From positions 4,687,001 through 4,751,000 of the forward strand of contig NZ_CP041253.1 in the NCBI RefSeq assembly GCF_006575665.1: a stretch of 64,000 bases of DNA. Direction: 5' to 3'. Position numbers and translations under genes: made by a program. Source of the stretch: Echinicola soli (GTDB taxonomy: Bacteria; Bacteroidota; Bacteroidia; Cytophagales; Cyclobacteriaceae). How positions within the stretch are numbered: the first letter of the stretch is position 1; every line of letters starts with the position of its first letter. Under the pieces are notes generated by a model. The model searched no databases and had not been told where the DNA came from. It saw only the letters and a program-made list of their open reading frames with translations. Below are positions 27,944 through 35,987 of this stretch, in pieces.

Positions 27944-29086
27944 TTAGGGATTAGAAAGTGTGTTTTGCCCTTCCAGTTCATTCACCTTGTCAAACATCGC
28001 CCGGAAGGTATGCCAAGCGGTTTCGTTGCCGCCTTCCCTGTCGGGTTTGTTTTCATAAAACCCTTCCATAAAACTTCCTGCTCCTGACCAAACTGTCTGC
28101 ATCATTCCATAAAAGTTGGGTTTCATTTCCTTAGTGGCCGATGCCCTGAATCGATACATGTCCTCCACTTGCTTCTCGGACACCTCAGGTTTCCGCCAGT
28201 TACAGGTCAGCACACGGAAACCTTTCATGGCGAAGTAAACTGCCGTCTGGTCGGGTCTTTCATAATGCCAGTCTCCGATGACCACATCCTTGGGAATCAT
28301 GTCGATGGCGCGATGGGTATTGTTCATGCTGGCTTCCCACATGCCCAGGCCAGTGGTCTTGCCATCCAGCAAGCGGTCTCCCCAGATCCAAAGCGTACGA
28401 TCGTTTTTAGCCAAGTGATTGCGGATTCTCCATACTTCATCAGCAAAGAGCTTGGCCTTATCCCTGCCGCCACATCGCGGACACTGGTCATCCCCGATAT
28501 AAAACACCTCGTCCATCCCCGCATGGAAAGCGTCTGCCTCGAAGACCGCACAGATCTCATCCACCAGATCAAAGACCACCTGATGTACCTCTGGGTGCAA
28601 TGGACAATAGCTTTTGCAATAGAGACCGTCCTGATTGGGCCATTCGTATTTCTCTGGCAATTCGATGTGAGGGGTTTCGTCGAACTCCGGATAAACTTCC
28701 AGAAGCTTGCCCAGGTTGCTGTGCCATGATTGGTGCCCCAGCAGGTTGATCTGGGGAATGATACGGATGTTGTGCTTTTTGCAGATAGCCACCATTTGTT
28801 TTGCCTGAACTTTGGTCAATATTTCCCCATTCCTGAGTTCCGGATGGCTTTGGTATTCATACCCATAATCCACCCGAAGGATCAATACATTGATATTTCT
28901 AGGCCCAAGCTCTTCATCGATAAATGTCACGAACTGTTCCACTTCGTCCGGAGCAGGTGCAGCTATCGCAAAAGCCCTTACGGGCAAAACATCAGGAGCT
29001 GTCTTCTGGGCCTGTACAGGCAATATGCTGCCCAGCCCCAGGATCAGTAAACTCCAGAATCCAATCAAATGCTTCATCGTTTTCAT
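27944..29086 (-). CDS. Glycoside hydrolase family 20-like beta-N-acetylhexosaminidase
   Basis: The 380-residue exported protein (signal peptide about residues 4-26, ending PVQAQ) is a TIM-barrel hydrolase. The segment FHAGMDEVFYIGDD places Asp192-Glu193 in the arrangement of the catalytic Asp-Glu pair of GH20 enzymes. Other supporting parts are RIIPQINLLGHQSW and TLWIWGDRLLDG. It lacks the N-terminal alpha-beta domain of classical GH20 proteins, so it is a short, divergent member. CPRCGG after the active site is unusual and might bind metal. The likely role is release of GlcNAc or GalNAc, and the genes around it suggest sulfated glycans. An alternative start is the ATG three codons in. Confidence 0.75.
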   Translation of the reverse strand: MKTMKHLIGFWSLLILGLGSILPVQAQKTAPDVLPVRAFAIAAPAPDEVEQFVTFIDEELGPRNINVLILRVDYGYEYQSHPELRNGEILTKVQAKQMVAICKKHNIRIIPQINLLGHQSWHSNLGKLLEVYPEFDETPHIELPEKYEWPNQDGLYCKSYCPLHPEVHQVVFDLVDEICAVFEADAFHAGMDEVFYIGDDQCPRCGGRDKAKLFADEVWRIRNHLAKNDRTLWIWGDRLLDGKTTGLGMWEASMNNTHRAIDMIPKDVVIGDWHYERPDQTAVYFAMKGFRVLTCNWRKPEVSEKQVEDMYRFRASATKEMKPNFYGMMQTVWSGAGSFMEGFYENKPDREGGNETAWHTFRAMFDKVNELEGQNTLSNP

Positions 29087-29168
29087 TTTAATTCGTTTTA
29101 TAAAACTGACATCAGTAACCTGATCATCAATGGGATCGTTTGATCCTCATCTGACCATAGCCGTTCAC

Positions 29169-30680
29169 TCAAAATCGTTCTTCGAAAATACTGCTTAGGT
29201 CCAGCGGATCTCCCATCTGCTGCTGCAATTGCATCAAATCCTCAAAGAGGCTTTTCACCCGTTCCTGTTGTTCAGGTGCATTCGCCAGATCATGCATTTC
29301 CTGCGGATCATTCTTCATGTCAAACAACAGCACTTTGCTAATCTTAGGATACACCAGCAGCTTGTAGCCGCCTTTTCGGATCATCCGCTGATAATCCACA
29401 TAAGCACCATAGATCCCCTCCTGATAATAGCCAGCATGCTCACCTTTTGCCAATCCCAAAAGGCTGTTAAAGTCTACGTAGGATGGTTTTTTGATCTCGG
29501 CCAGCTTCAGTGCCGTGGCCATGATATCCTGTAGATAAACGTCCGCATCCACCCGTTTGTCCTTTGGTACACCTGGACCTGCCATCATAAGTGGCACGCG
29601 TATACTGTGGTCAAACATACTCTGCTTACCCAATAATCCATGATGCCCCACTGACAAGCCATGATCACCGGTAAAAAAGATATAGGTATTTTCCAATTCC
29701 CCAGAAGCTTCCAACGCATCCAGGATTTCACCAATCTGTGCATCCATATGGCTAATGATGGCGTAATATTCTTTCAAATGCGTCTTTACCGCCAATGGTG
29801 TCCGTGGAAATGGCGCCAAGGCCTCATCCCGAAGACCGACCGAGTTACCAATGGCATCCTTAAAGGGGTATTCAAGTAGAAAGTTGTCGGGCACCTTCAT
29901 GTCCTCCAAGGGATATTTGTCCAAATATTCTTGTGGTGACTGTCTCGGATCATGGGTGGCATTGAATGCCAAATACATAAAAAACGGCTTATCAACACCC
30001 TTGGAGGCATCCAAAAAGTCTTTGGCATCATCTCTGATGATCTCGCTCCAGTGTTTGCCGCCTTCCCAAAAACCTCCATTTGACCTGTCTGTAGGATCCC
30101 AGAGCGTATCATTTTTGTCAAGTGGTCTGAAATAGCCTTTTGGGCGCATATCCCGGATATCTTTTCCCTGCTCCATCGCCTCAAAAAGGGGCTTTTTATT
30201 TTTCACCTTTGTCCAAAAGTCCCTGGGCATTCCCGGTCGGATGTTTTTGGCCGTTTGGAACACCACCTCAGCAGGCGCCTGCACATGCCACTTTCCCGTC
30301 ATGTACGTTTGGTATCCAGCATTTTCCATCAGCTTTCCCCAGCTTTGATATATTGCCGTGGAATCCCCTTGGTTCCACTCAGTGGAGATGTCCTGTGCAT
30401 TCCAAATACTCCTTCCTGAAATCATCATGGCCCTGGAAGCCACACAGATAGCTCCATTCCATCCGCCCATGTTATAGGCATGGGTAAAGGAGGTTCCCTG
30501 ACCTGCCAGCCTATCCAAATTTGGTGTCTCGATCGTTTCATTGCCCAGTGCATGGATGGCCTCATAGGTCAAATCATCGGCAAATAGAAAAAGTATATTC
30601 GGTTTTTTGGGTTCCTCTTTTTCAGCTGACTGACAGGAAAACAATACCAACCCAATCAATAAGGAAAGTAGGTTTTTCAT
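29169..30680 (-). CDS. Formylglycine-dependent sulfatase (lipoprotein)
   Basis: This arylsulfatase-fold enzyme removes sulfate esters from glycans. From the chosen ATG (30678-30680) it has 503 residues, with a lipoprotein signal ending at Cys16 (LVLFSCQSAE). The metal-binding DD is in NILFLFADDL (35-36), the active-site motif is C79-V-A-S-R83, where the Cys would become formylglycine, and later metal or substrate residues lie in IFFTGDHGLSVGHHGLLGK. An upstream in-frame extension to 30749 is unlikely because it precedes the signal sequence. It is followed downstream by the GH20-like gene. The substrate cannot be read from the sequence. Confidence 0.93.
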   Translation of the reverse strand: MKNLLSLLIGLVLFSCQSAEKEEPKKPNILFLFADDLTYEAIHALGNETIETPNLDRLAGQGTSFTHAYNMGGWNGAICVASRAMMISGRSIWNAQDISTEWNQGDSTAIYQSWGKLMENAGYQTYMTGKWHVQAPAEVVFQTAKNIRPGMPRDFWTKVKNKKPLFEAMEQGKDIRDMRPKGYFRPLDKNDTLWDPTDRSNGGFWEGGKHWSEIIRDDAKDFLDASKGVDKPFFMYLAFNATHDPRQSPQEYLDKYPLEDMKVPDNFLLEYPFKDAIGNSVGLRDEALAPFPRTPLAVKTHLKEYYAIISHMDAQIGEILDALEASGELENTYIFFTGDHGLSVGHHGLLGKQSMFDHSIRVPLMMAGPGVPKDKRVDADVYLQDIMATALKLAEIKKPSYVDFNSLLGLAKGEHAGYYQEGIYGAYVDYQRMIRKGGYKLLVYPKISKVLLFDMKNDPQEMHDLANAPEQQERVKSLFEDLMQLQQQMGDPLDLSSIFEERF

Positions 30681-30803
30681 CTTGTTATTTTCTTTGAGTG
30701 CTATTTGTTTTATTTGCTTTCCACCCCTATTCTTTATTGGTACGATCACCTAGGAGCAGCAATAAGGTTCTGTCTGCGGCTTTTATTTCTACTTACTCAA
30801 TAT

Positions 30804-32399
30804 TCAATCCCTGGTCACCTTACTCCCCCACCAATCGGCATTGGGCTGCCATCCTGGCATAAGCATGTTATCCCGCTCTTCTTCCAGCCTTTTTAATCGC
30901 GCTGTCCTGGCCTGCGTCAGCACTTCTGCTTCCTTACTGGCGTCATAACCGGGATCAGGATAGGGATAATTGGCCTGATGGCTCTCCAGGTAAGCCAACA
31001 GCTTTTGGGTAAGTTTTTTCACCATTTTCCCCTTTGATGCAGCCACATTCTGCTGCTCATAAGGGTCTGTAGATAAATTGTACAGTTCGGACTGCTTGTT
31101 TTCCCAATAATAAATCAACTTCCAATCTCCACTTCGGATAATAGCACTGGGATCGCCTCCCTGGTTTCCGTAATGTGGATAATGCCAATAGAAATCGCGC
31201 GATTTCATCTTCTTCCCTTCCATTGCAGGAACCAGGCTTAATCCTTCCACCGCTTTCATACCCGACTGTCCCCCTCCTGTCAATTCCATCAGAGTAGGTA
31301 AAAAGTCGATGTTACTGGCAGGGGTTTTGATATTTCCTCCCGAAGTGCCAGGTACTTTAATAAAGAAGGGCACGCGAAGTCCACCTTCCCATTGGTAGCC
31401 TTTCCCCCCTCTGAGGGGTAAATTGGAAGTGGAAAAGTTATCGCCTGAGGCCACGCCGCCATGATCAGACGTGAAAATCACAATGGTATTATCATCTAGC
31501 CCCTGTGCTTCCAATGCCTCCATCACGATGCCCACTGCCTCGTCCATCGTTTCCACTAAACCTCCATAAACGGGATTATCCTGTTCCTGTCTAATGGGCA
31601 GCCTCCGCTCCATGGCATAACCATGATCGGCAATACCCGATGCCTCGGCCTTCTTGCGATATTTGGCCCACTTTTCGGCTGTCGTCTGTATCGGTCCATG
31701 CACAGCATAGAAAGAAAGCATGGCAAAAAAAGGCTTTTGATGTTCCTGCTCTATAAACGTAGCCGTTTCTTTTGCTAGGCGAATGCTGAGATTTTCACCA
31801 TTGGGGCCTTGGCTGAGCTTGGGATTATCATAGGGTGCAAAGTAACCGCCCTTAGGGCTTCCCCCTTCATAACCGCCGACATTGGTATCAAAACCATGGT
31901 CTTCAGGATAGGAACCTGCCCCGCCTAAATGCCACTTCCCGGCAAAAAACGTCTCATACCCATTGGCCTTCATGGCTTCTGGAAGGGTCAATAGATGCGC
32001 GGGTAATGAATGGTTATATACAGGAGGCAGCAGCTGTGTATGCCTACCGTAATTCCTCCAAGCCTCTCCTTCCGGTGCACCTATCCAATCGGTAATGCCA
32101 TGAACTGCAGGTGTTACCCCTGTCATCAATCCAGCCCGGGAAGGGCTACAGACACGCGATGAAGCGTATCCCTGCACAAAACGAAATGACTGCTTCCCTA
32201 ACCGATCGATATGGGGAGTTTCATAAAATTCACTTCCCGTGATTCCCAGGTCATGGTATCCCAGATCATCCACCAAAACCAATAGGACATTGGGCTTTTC
32301 ATTTACTTGCCCATGTGCAGGGGCCTTTGTAACACCCCACAAAAAAGAAAGGCACACTATAAACAAGAGTGACTTCCCCTTAAAAACAAAATCAATCAT
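30804..32399 (-). CDS. Formylglycine-dependent sulfatase
   Basis: A second sulfatase, 531 residues from ATG 32397-32399 (an upstream in-frame TTG is not preferred). It has a signal peptide (to about residue 30, APAHGQ), a metal-binding VLVDDLGYHDLG, the classic C84-S-P-S-R88 formylglycine motif followed by GLMTG, then IVIFTSDHGG and a C-terminal DWKLIYYWENKQSELYNL. It resembles the S1 subfamilies acting on polysaccharides. It precedes the other sulfatase by 123 bp on the same strand. Having two different sulfatases beside a fucosidase and a hexosaminidase supports breakdown of a sulfated polysaccharide. Confidence 0.93.
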   Translation of the reverse strand: MIDFVFKGKSLLFIVCLSFLWGVTKAPAHGQVNEKPNVLLVLVDDLGYHDLGITGSEFYETPHIDRLGKQSFRFVQGYASSRVCSPSRAGLMTGVTPAVHGITDWIGAPEGEAWRNYGRHTQLLPPVYNHSLPAHLLTLPEAMKANGYETFFAGKWHLGGAGSYPEDHGFDTNVGGYEGGSPKGGYFAPYDNPKLSQGPNGENLSIRLAKETATFIEQEHQKPFFAMLSFYAVHGPIQTTAEKWAKYRKKAEASGIADHGYAMERRLPIRQEQDNPVYGGLVETMDEAVGIVMEALEAQGLDDNTIVIFTSDHGGVASGDNFSTSNLPLRGGKGYQWEGGLRVPFFIKVPGTSGGNIKTPASNIDFLPTLMELTGGGQSGMKAVEGLSLVPAMEGKKMKSRDFYWHYPHYGNQGGDPSAIIRSGDWKLIYYWENKQSELYNLSTDPYEQQNVAASKGKMVKKLTQKLLAYLESHQANYPYPDPGYDASKEAEVLTQARTARLKRLEEERDNMLMPGWQPNADWWGSKVTRD

Positions 32400-32516
32400 A
32401 ACACCCAAATTATCTACTTCCTATACACACCAACAACATACAAACTTTACACTTTCGAAACACATGAAAACATAAGTTTTTAAAGAGATCGCAAAAAAAT
32501 GCGCAAGATTAGATAA

Positions 32517-32550
32517 TCAAAAAAGTCCCCGATTAGTAAATCGGGGACTT
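32517..32550 (-). terminator. Rho-independent terminator of the YtxH gene
   Basis: A perfect 12-bp stem (AAGTCCCCGATT / AATCGGGGACTT, loop of 4 nt) is followed by a T-run on the minus strand, about 45 bp past the stop at 32595. Confidence 0.9.
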
Positions 32551-32594
32551 CGATCTGAATGTTAACCTTCAGTAATTAGTATGTCGTTAATAAA

Positions 32595-32840
32595 TTAAGA
32601 CTCTTTAGGAAGTACGGCATCTTTTTGTGCCTTTACCTTCTTGCTTAATTCAGAAATAGAACCTTTAAGCTCATCAAATTTCTTGTCTAATCTTCCGTTT
32701 AGGGTATGCGCCAAATCCTCACCTTGTTTTTGGACTTTCTTTCTTGTTTTGCCTCCTTCATCAGGAGCAAACATAATTCCCAATGCAACTCCGGCTGCTA
32801 GTCCGGCTACTACACCCAATAATACTTTTCCTTCACCCAT
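32595..32840 (-). CDS. YtxH domain small membrane protein
   Basis: The 81-residue protein starts with a glycine/alanine-rich membrane segment (VLLGVVAGLAAGVALGIMFAP), followed by the DEGGKTRKKV motif and a charged helical tail, the standard YtxH (GvpP-like) layout. These are general-stress-type membrane proteins of unknown role. The gene has a terminator on its 3' side and a gap of about 150 bp before the next gene, so it is probably transcribed alone. Confidence 0.88.
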   Translation of the reverse strand: MGEGKVLLGVVAGLAAGVALGIMFAPDEGGKTRKKVQKQGEDLAHTLNGRLDKKFDELKGSISELSKKVKAQKDAVLPKES

Positions 32841-32987
32841 AATTTTACAATTTTTAGTGATTTAAACTAGTTTTAATTTAATTTTACAAAATTACGCACC
32901 ATGGTTAAAAACCTATATACCAAATGGATACGCACAAACATTATCAATCAACAACCATGCTAGAATTCATCATAACCCCTGAAAATC

Positions 32988-33434
32988 TTAATCATTTTCT
33001 TTTTTAAGATAGCATAGTCCTTCTTCTGTTATGGTGAAAATCTGCTTTTTCAATTTTCTAAAATCCTTTGCAAACAGGGCCACCAATTCTTCCAATTCCT
33101 CTTGGCGCCTGAAGATTTCCCTTGTCATGGGGTCACCTGCATAACACTGCTGACTGATGTCGTGGAGTTGACGGCTGACCTTATCATCTACCTCCTCCCT
33201 TCTTCGATCCAGTATCGCTAATCGATTTTCTATTCTTCTTGAAAGATTAAAATCGAGCTCTTCCAAAAAATGATGAAAATAACCCTCCATTAATTCTTTC
33301 AGAAAACGAATTTCATCTCTGTAAAAGGCCAAATCAGACCTCCAATGTTCACCAAGTGCATAAAGCTCAGTGCTCATGTCACGATTCTGGTGGTTTACCA
33401 GCACTCCGTCTTTGGCTCCAAAACCGGCTTCCAT
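32988..33434 (-). CDS. Hypothetical coiled-coil protein
   Basis: The 148-residue protein has no signal peptide or membrane segment and I do not recognise the family. It is highly charged and helical, with probable coiled coil over residues 40-100 (NLSRRIENRLAILDRRREEV) and again near the C-terminus (FRRQEELEELVALFAKDF). ATG 33432-33434 is used; an ATG at residue 20 (MSTELYALGEHW) is an alternative. It lies in the same direction as the YtxH gene 147 bp downstream, so both could belong to an envelope- or general-stress set, but this is conjecture. Confidence 0.7.
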   Translation of the reverse strand: MEAGFGAKDGVLVNHQNRDMSTELYALGEHWRSDLAFYRDEIRFLKELMEGYFHHFLEELDFNLSRRIENRLAILDRRREEVDDKVSRQLHDISQQCYAGDPMTREIFRRQEELEELVALFAKDFRKLKKQIFTITEEGLCYLKKEND

Positions 33435-33699
33435 AACATTTTCGGTAGAAGTAAACTAAAATCAGCCTTTTAAATCCTTATTCACTTTGGCAGCCTTCAT
33501 TTAAGGTCGCCCATATTGATTGAATTTTGAAGAGGTCTCCCCACCAAAACCTCCCTTTTGCCCACGATGGCACCGAATGGCGTCACATCGTTTCTGATAG
33601 GATATAATTTAACCAAATGAATACCTATTGGCAACAAAAACTTTAAAAATAAACGCAATCACCCTTAATATTCATGTGATCAAGAGTATTCCGAGAGCC

Positions 33700-34692
33700 T
33701 TATCCGCCCTTAAGTTCATTGGGGCTGGGCTCGTTATTGGTCCAGCAGTTAAGGTTATAGGCGGTGATATTGGCTATTTTTGCCAGTGCTTCCTTTGTCA
33801 AAAAAGCTTGGTGGCTCGTGATCAGGACATTCTGGAACGTGAGCAAGCGGGCAATGACATCGTCTTGTAGGATATCTTCCGAATGGTCTTCGAAGAAAAG
33901 GTCTTCCTCCTCTTCATATACATCCATTCCGAAACTACCTATTTGACCGGTTTTTAAAGCTTCGATGACTTCTTTGGTGTTTACCAGGGCACCCCTGCTG
34001 GTGTTGATGAGCATCACTCCCTTTTTCATGTGATCGATACTGGAGACATTGATCATGTATTTAGACTCTGGAGACAGTGGAAGGTGAAGGGTAATGATAT
34101 CTGATTTGTTACAGAGGGTTTTAAAATCCACATACGTTATCGCCACTTCTTCTTTTAACCCCTCATTGATATATGGGTCATAGGCCAGTAGACTGCATCC
34201 AAAGCCACTGAGTGTCTTGGCCACTTTGCCGCCTATTTTCCCCGTACCGGCGATCCCAATGGTCTTCCCCTCCATGTCAAATCCCACTAAGCCATCCAGG
34301 GAAAAATTCAAATCCCTGACCCTGTTATGTGCCTTGACCAGTTTACGGTTCAATGCCAACATAAGGGCGACGGTATGCTCGGCGATGGCCGCTGGAGAAT
34401 ACTCAGGCACCCTGGCTACTTTTATACCCAGTTTCTCGGCCACCGAAAGATCCACATGGTTAAATCCAGCAGAGCGCAATGCCAAAAACCTCACCCCCAT
34501 CTCCTTCATTTTTTCCAATACTGGCCTAGAGCAATTATCGGTCACAAAAACAGCCACTGCATCACTCCCTGCGGCCAGGCCTACAGTATCCATGGTCAGC
34601 CGCATCTCCAACAGCTTAAGCACATGTCCTGAAAGGGCTTCCTGTAAATAACTATGCTCAAATTTATGGGCACTAAATGCGGTGATCTTCAT
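33700..34692 (-). CDS. D-lactate dehydrogenase (D-2-hydroxyacid dehydrogenase family)
   Basis: It catalyses NADH-dependent interconversion of pyruvate and D-lactate. The protein of 330 residues starts MKITAFSAHKFEHSYL (ATG 34690-34692). It has the substrate-side VRFLALRSAGFNHVDL, the NAD-binding GKTIGIAGTGKIGGKVAKT and the catalytic Arg in LINTSRGALVNT. The DVYEEEEDLFFEDHS stretch and TSHQAFLTKEAL with the catalytic His are nearly identical in layout to E. coli LdhA. That last pair separates it from glycerate or phosphoglycerate dehydrogenases. It is cytoplasmic, single gene, probably for fermentative redox balance. Confidence 0.92.
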   Translation of the reverse strand: MKITAFSAHKFEHSYLQEALSGHVLKLLEMRLTMDTVGLAAGSDAVAVFVTDNCSRPVLEKMKEMGVRFLALRSAGFNHVDLSVAEKLGIKVARVPEYSPAAIAEHTVALMLALNRKLVKAHNRVRDLNFSLDGLVGFDMEGKTIGIAGTGKIGGKVAKTLSGFGCSLLAYDPYINEGLKEEVAITYVDFKTLCNKSDIITLHLPLSPESKYMINVSSIDHMKKGVMLINTSRGALVNTKEVIEALKTGQIGSFGMDVYEEEEDLFFEDHSEDILQDDVIARLLTFQNVLITSHQAFLTKEALAKIANITAYNLNCWTNNEPSPNELKGG

Positions 34693-35468
34693 CGTCAACG
34701 GAATTAAAAGGTTTGTATTTTCTAGTCCTACCTTGTCAAATTAAGCGGTTGGATTTATACGATTCCTCCTACCTCGGGAGAACAATCGTTTTGTCATCTC
34801 ACCATGGTGAGGGAATCCCCGTAATTAACCTGAACCTGACAAAGTAGTATTAGTGATTTCAGGACTATTTACAATACTCTGCACACCTCCCGAACCTGTA
34901 AAAATTACTTATGAAAAATAGCCAATTTTAAGTTTACTTCAAAAACATCAAGCTCCAAAATTCAGGTAAACGCGGTCAAAATCATTTTAAACTATCATAT
35001 CAGCCTGAGCGAACCTGTCTAGCCAAATAGAGTCGAAGGCTAGACATTTGACCTCTACTCCACCTCGAGGACATATTATGGTATTTTTTCTTTACATACA
35101 GTATTTCACTTAGCCTTCCGCTAGTACTGGTATCCATTAACCAAGCCCCCACTGCCGTAGTAAAAACAAGTGGCTTAATATTGGGTTTAAACAGCGAACT
35201 AAAACAAACGAAACACTTAAATTATTCAAGAAGGTGATTTAAATAATTGCCTTTTACTTTAAAAAATTCAATTTTATTTGTTCATTCACAACTGAAAACC
35301 AGGTAAAAATACCCAAAAATAAATAACCCCTAATTATTATCAACATGGAAAGGAAACGAACATCAACATACGCCAAAAACGGGAACATCCAACTCCCGAT
35401 CAGCTTAACACAAAAATAAAGCGGCATTTAAATTGTTTATGTACCTAAGAACCTCTCCAATTTATTTT
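34693..35468. other. Divergent intergenic region between ldhA-like and receiver-like genes
   Basis: No gene seen in 776 bp. Fragments such as CGAACCTGTCTAGCC near 35009 resemble another intergenic stretch near 42184, indicating dispersed repeat remnants. From 35200 on the sequence is A/T-rich and probably promoter-bearing for the gene at 35469. Confidence 0.5.
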
Positions 35469-35858
35469 ATGGCTGAAATTGTAATATTTGAAAAGGACCT
35501 TGATCTGGCCGACAATATTTGTGAAATCCTTAAATATGGTAATTTTACCACTGTCGCCCTTAAAGTAATCCCAGAAAGTCCGGACATTCCCGCGCTTAAT
35601 CCCTCCCTGTTTATTATTGGAGAAGAAGGCAGAAATGACCAAGAATTAATGGGAAGAATAAGCAAATTGTGTAACCACTTCCACTGTCCTCTGGTAGTGC
35701 TTTCTTCCGGTCTACATTCAGCTCGTGATAAGAATCAATGTGCCTGTACCCTAAAAACAGCCATTGTAAACAAACCTTTTACTTTCCGATCATTGCACTC
35801 CGCGATCAACAAGTTACTTAAGGGACAAGGCACCAAAGCTACCATGTACATCAATTGA
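35469..35858 (+). CDS. Receiver-like (degenerate CheY-type) protein
   Basis: The 129-residue protein begins MAEIVIFEKDLDLADNICEI and has the beta-alpha rhythm of a response regulator receiver domain. At the usual phosphorylation strand it reads PSLFIIGEEGRND, without the expected Asp, and the later PLVVLSSG and NKPFTFRSLHSAI fit the Thr/Ser and Lys-Pro positions. It thus looks like a phosphorylation-independent pseudo-receiver. No output domain follows. The chosen ATG at 35469 gives a normal receiver start. Function is not known. Confidence 0.65.
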   Translation: MAEIVIFEKDLDLADNICEILKYGNFTTVALKVIPESPDIPALNPSLFIIGEEGRNDQELMGRISKLCNHFHCPLVVLSSGLHSARDKNQCACTLKTAIVNKPFTFRSLHSAINKLLKGQGTKATMYIN

Positions 35859-35888
35859 TGTGCAAAATGGGAACGTGATTCCTAAAAC

Positions 35889-35927
35889 GAAAGAAGGCTG
35901 AAGCAAAACTACTCCAACCTTCTTTTC
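35889..35927 (+). terminator. Possible terminator of the receiver-like gene
   Basis: An imperfect hairpin (AAGAAGGCTG / CAACCTTCTT, one mismatch, loop about 14 nt) is followed by a short T-run, 33 bp after the stop codon. Confidence 0.45.
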
Positions 35928-35987
35928 ATGCAATCCTTGCCCACAGGAAAAGAACTGCCATCAATTAACAAAAACCCAAATAACGAA

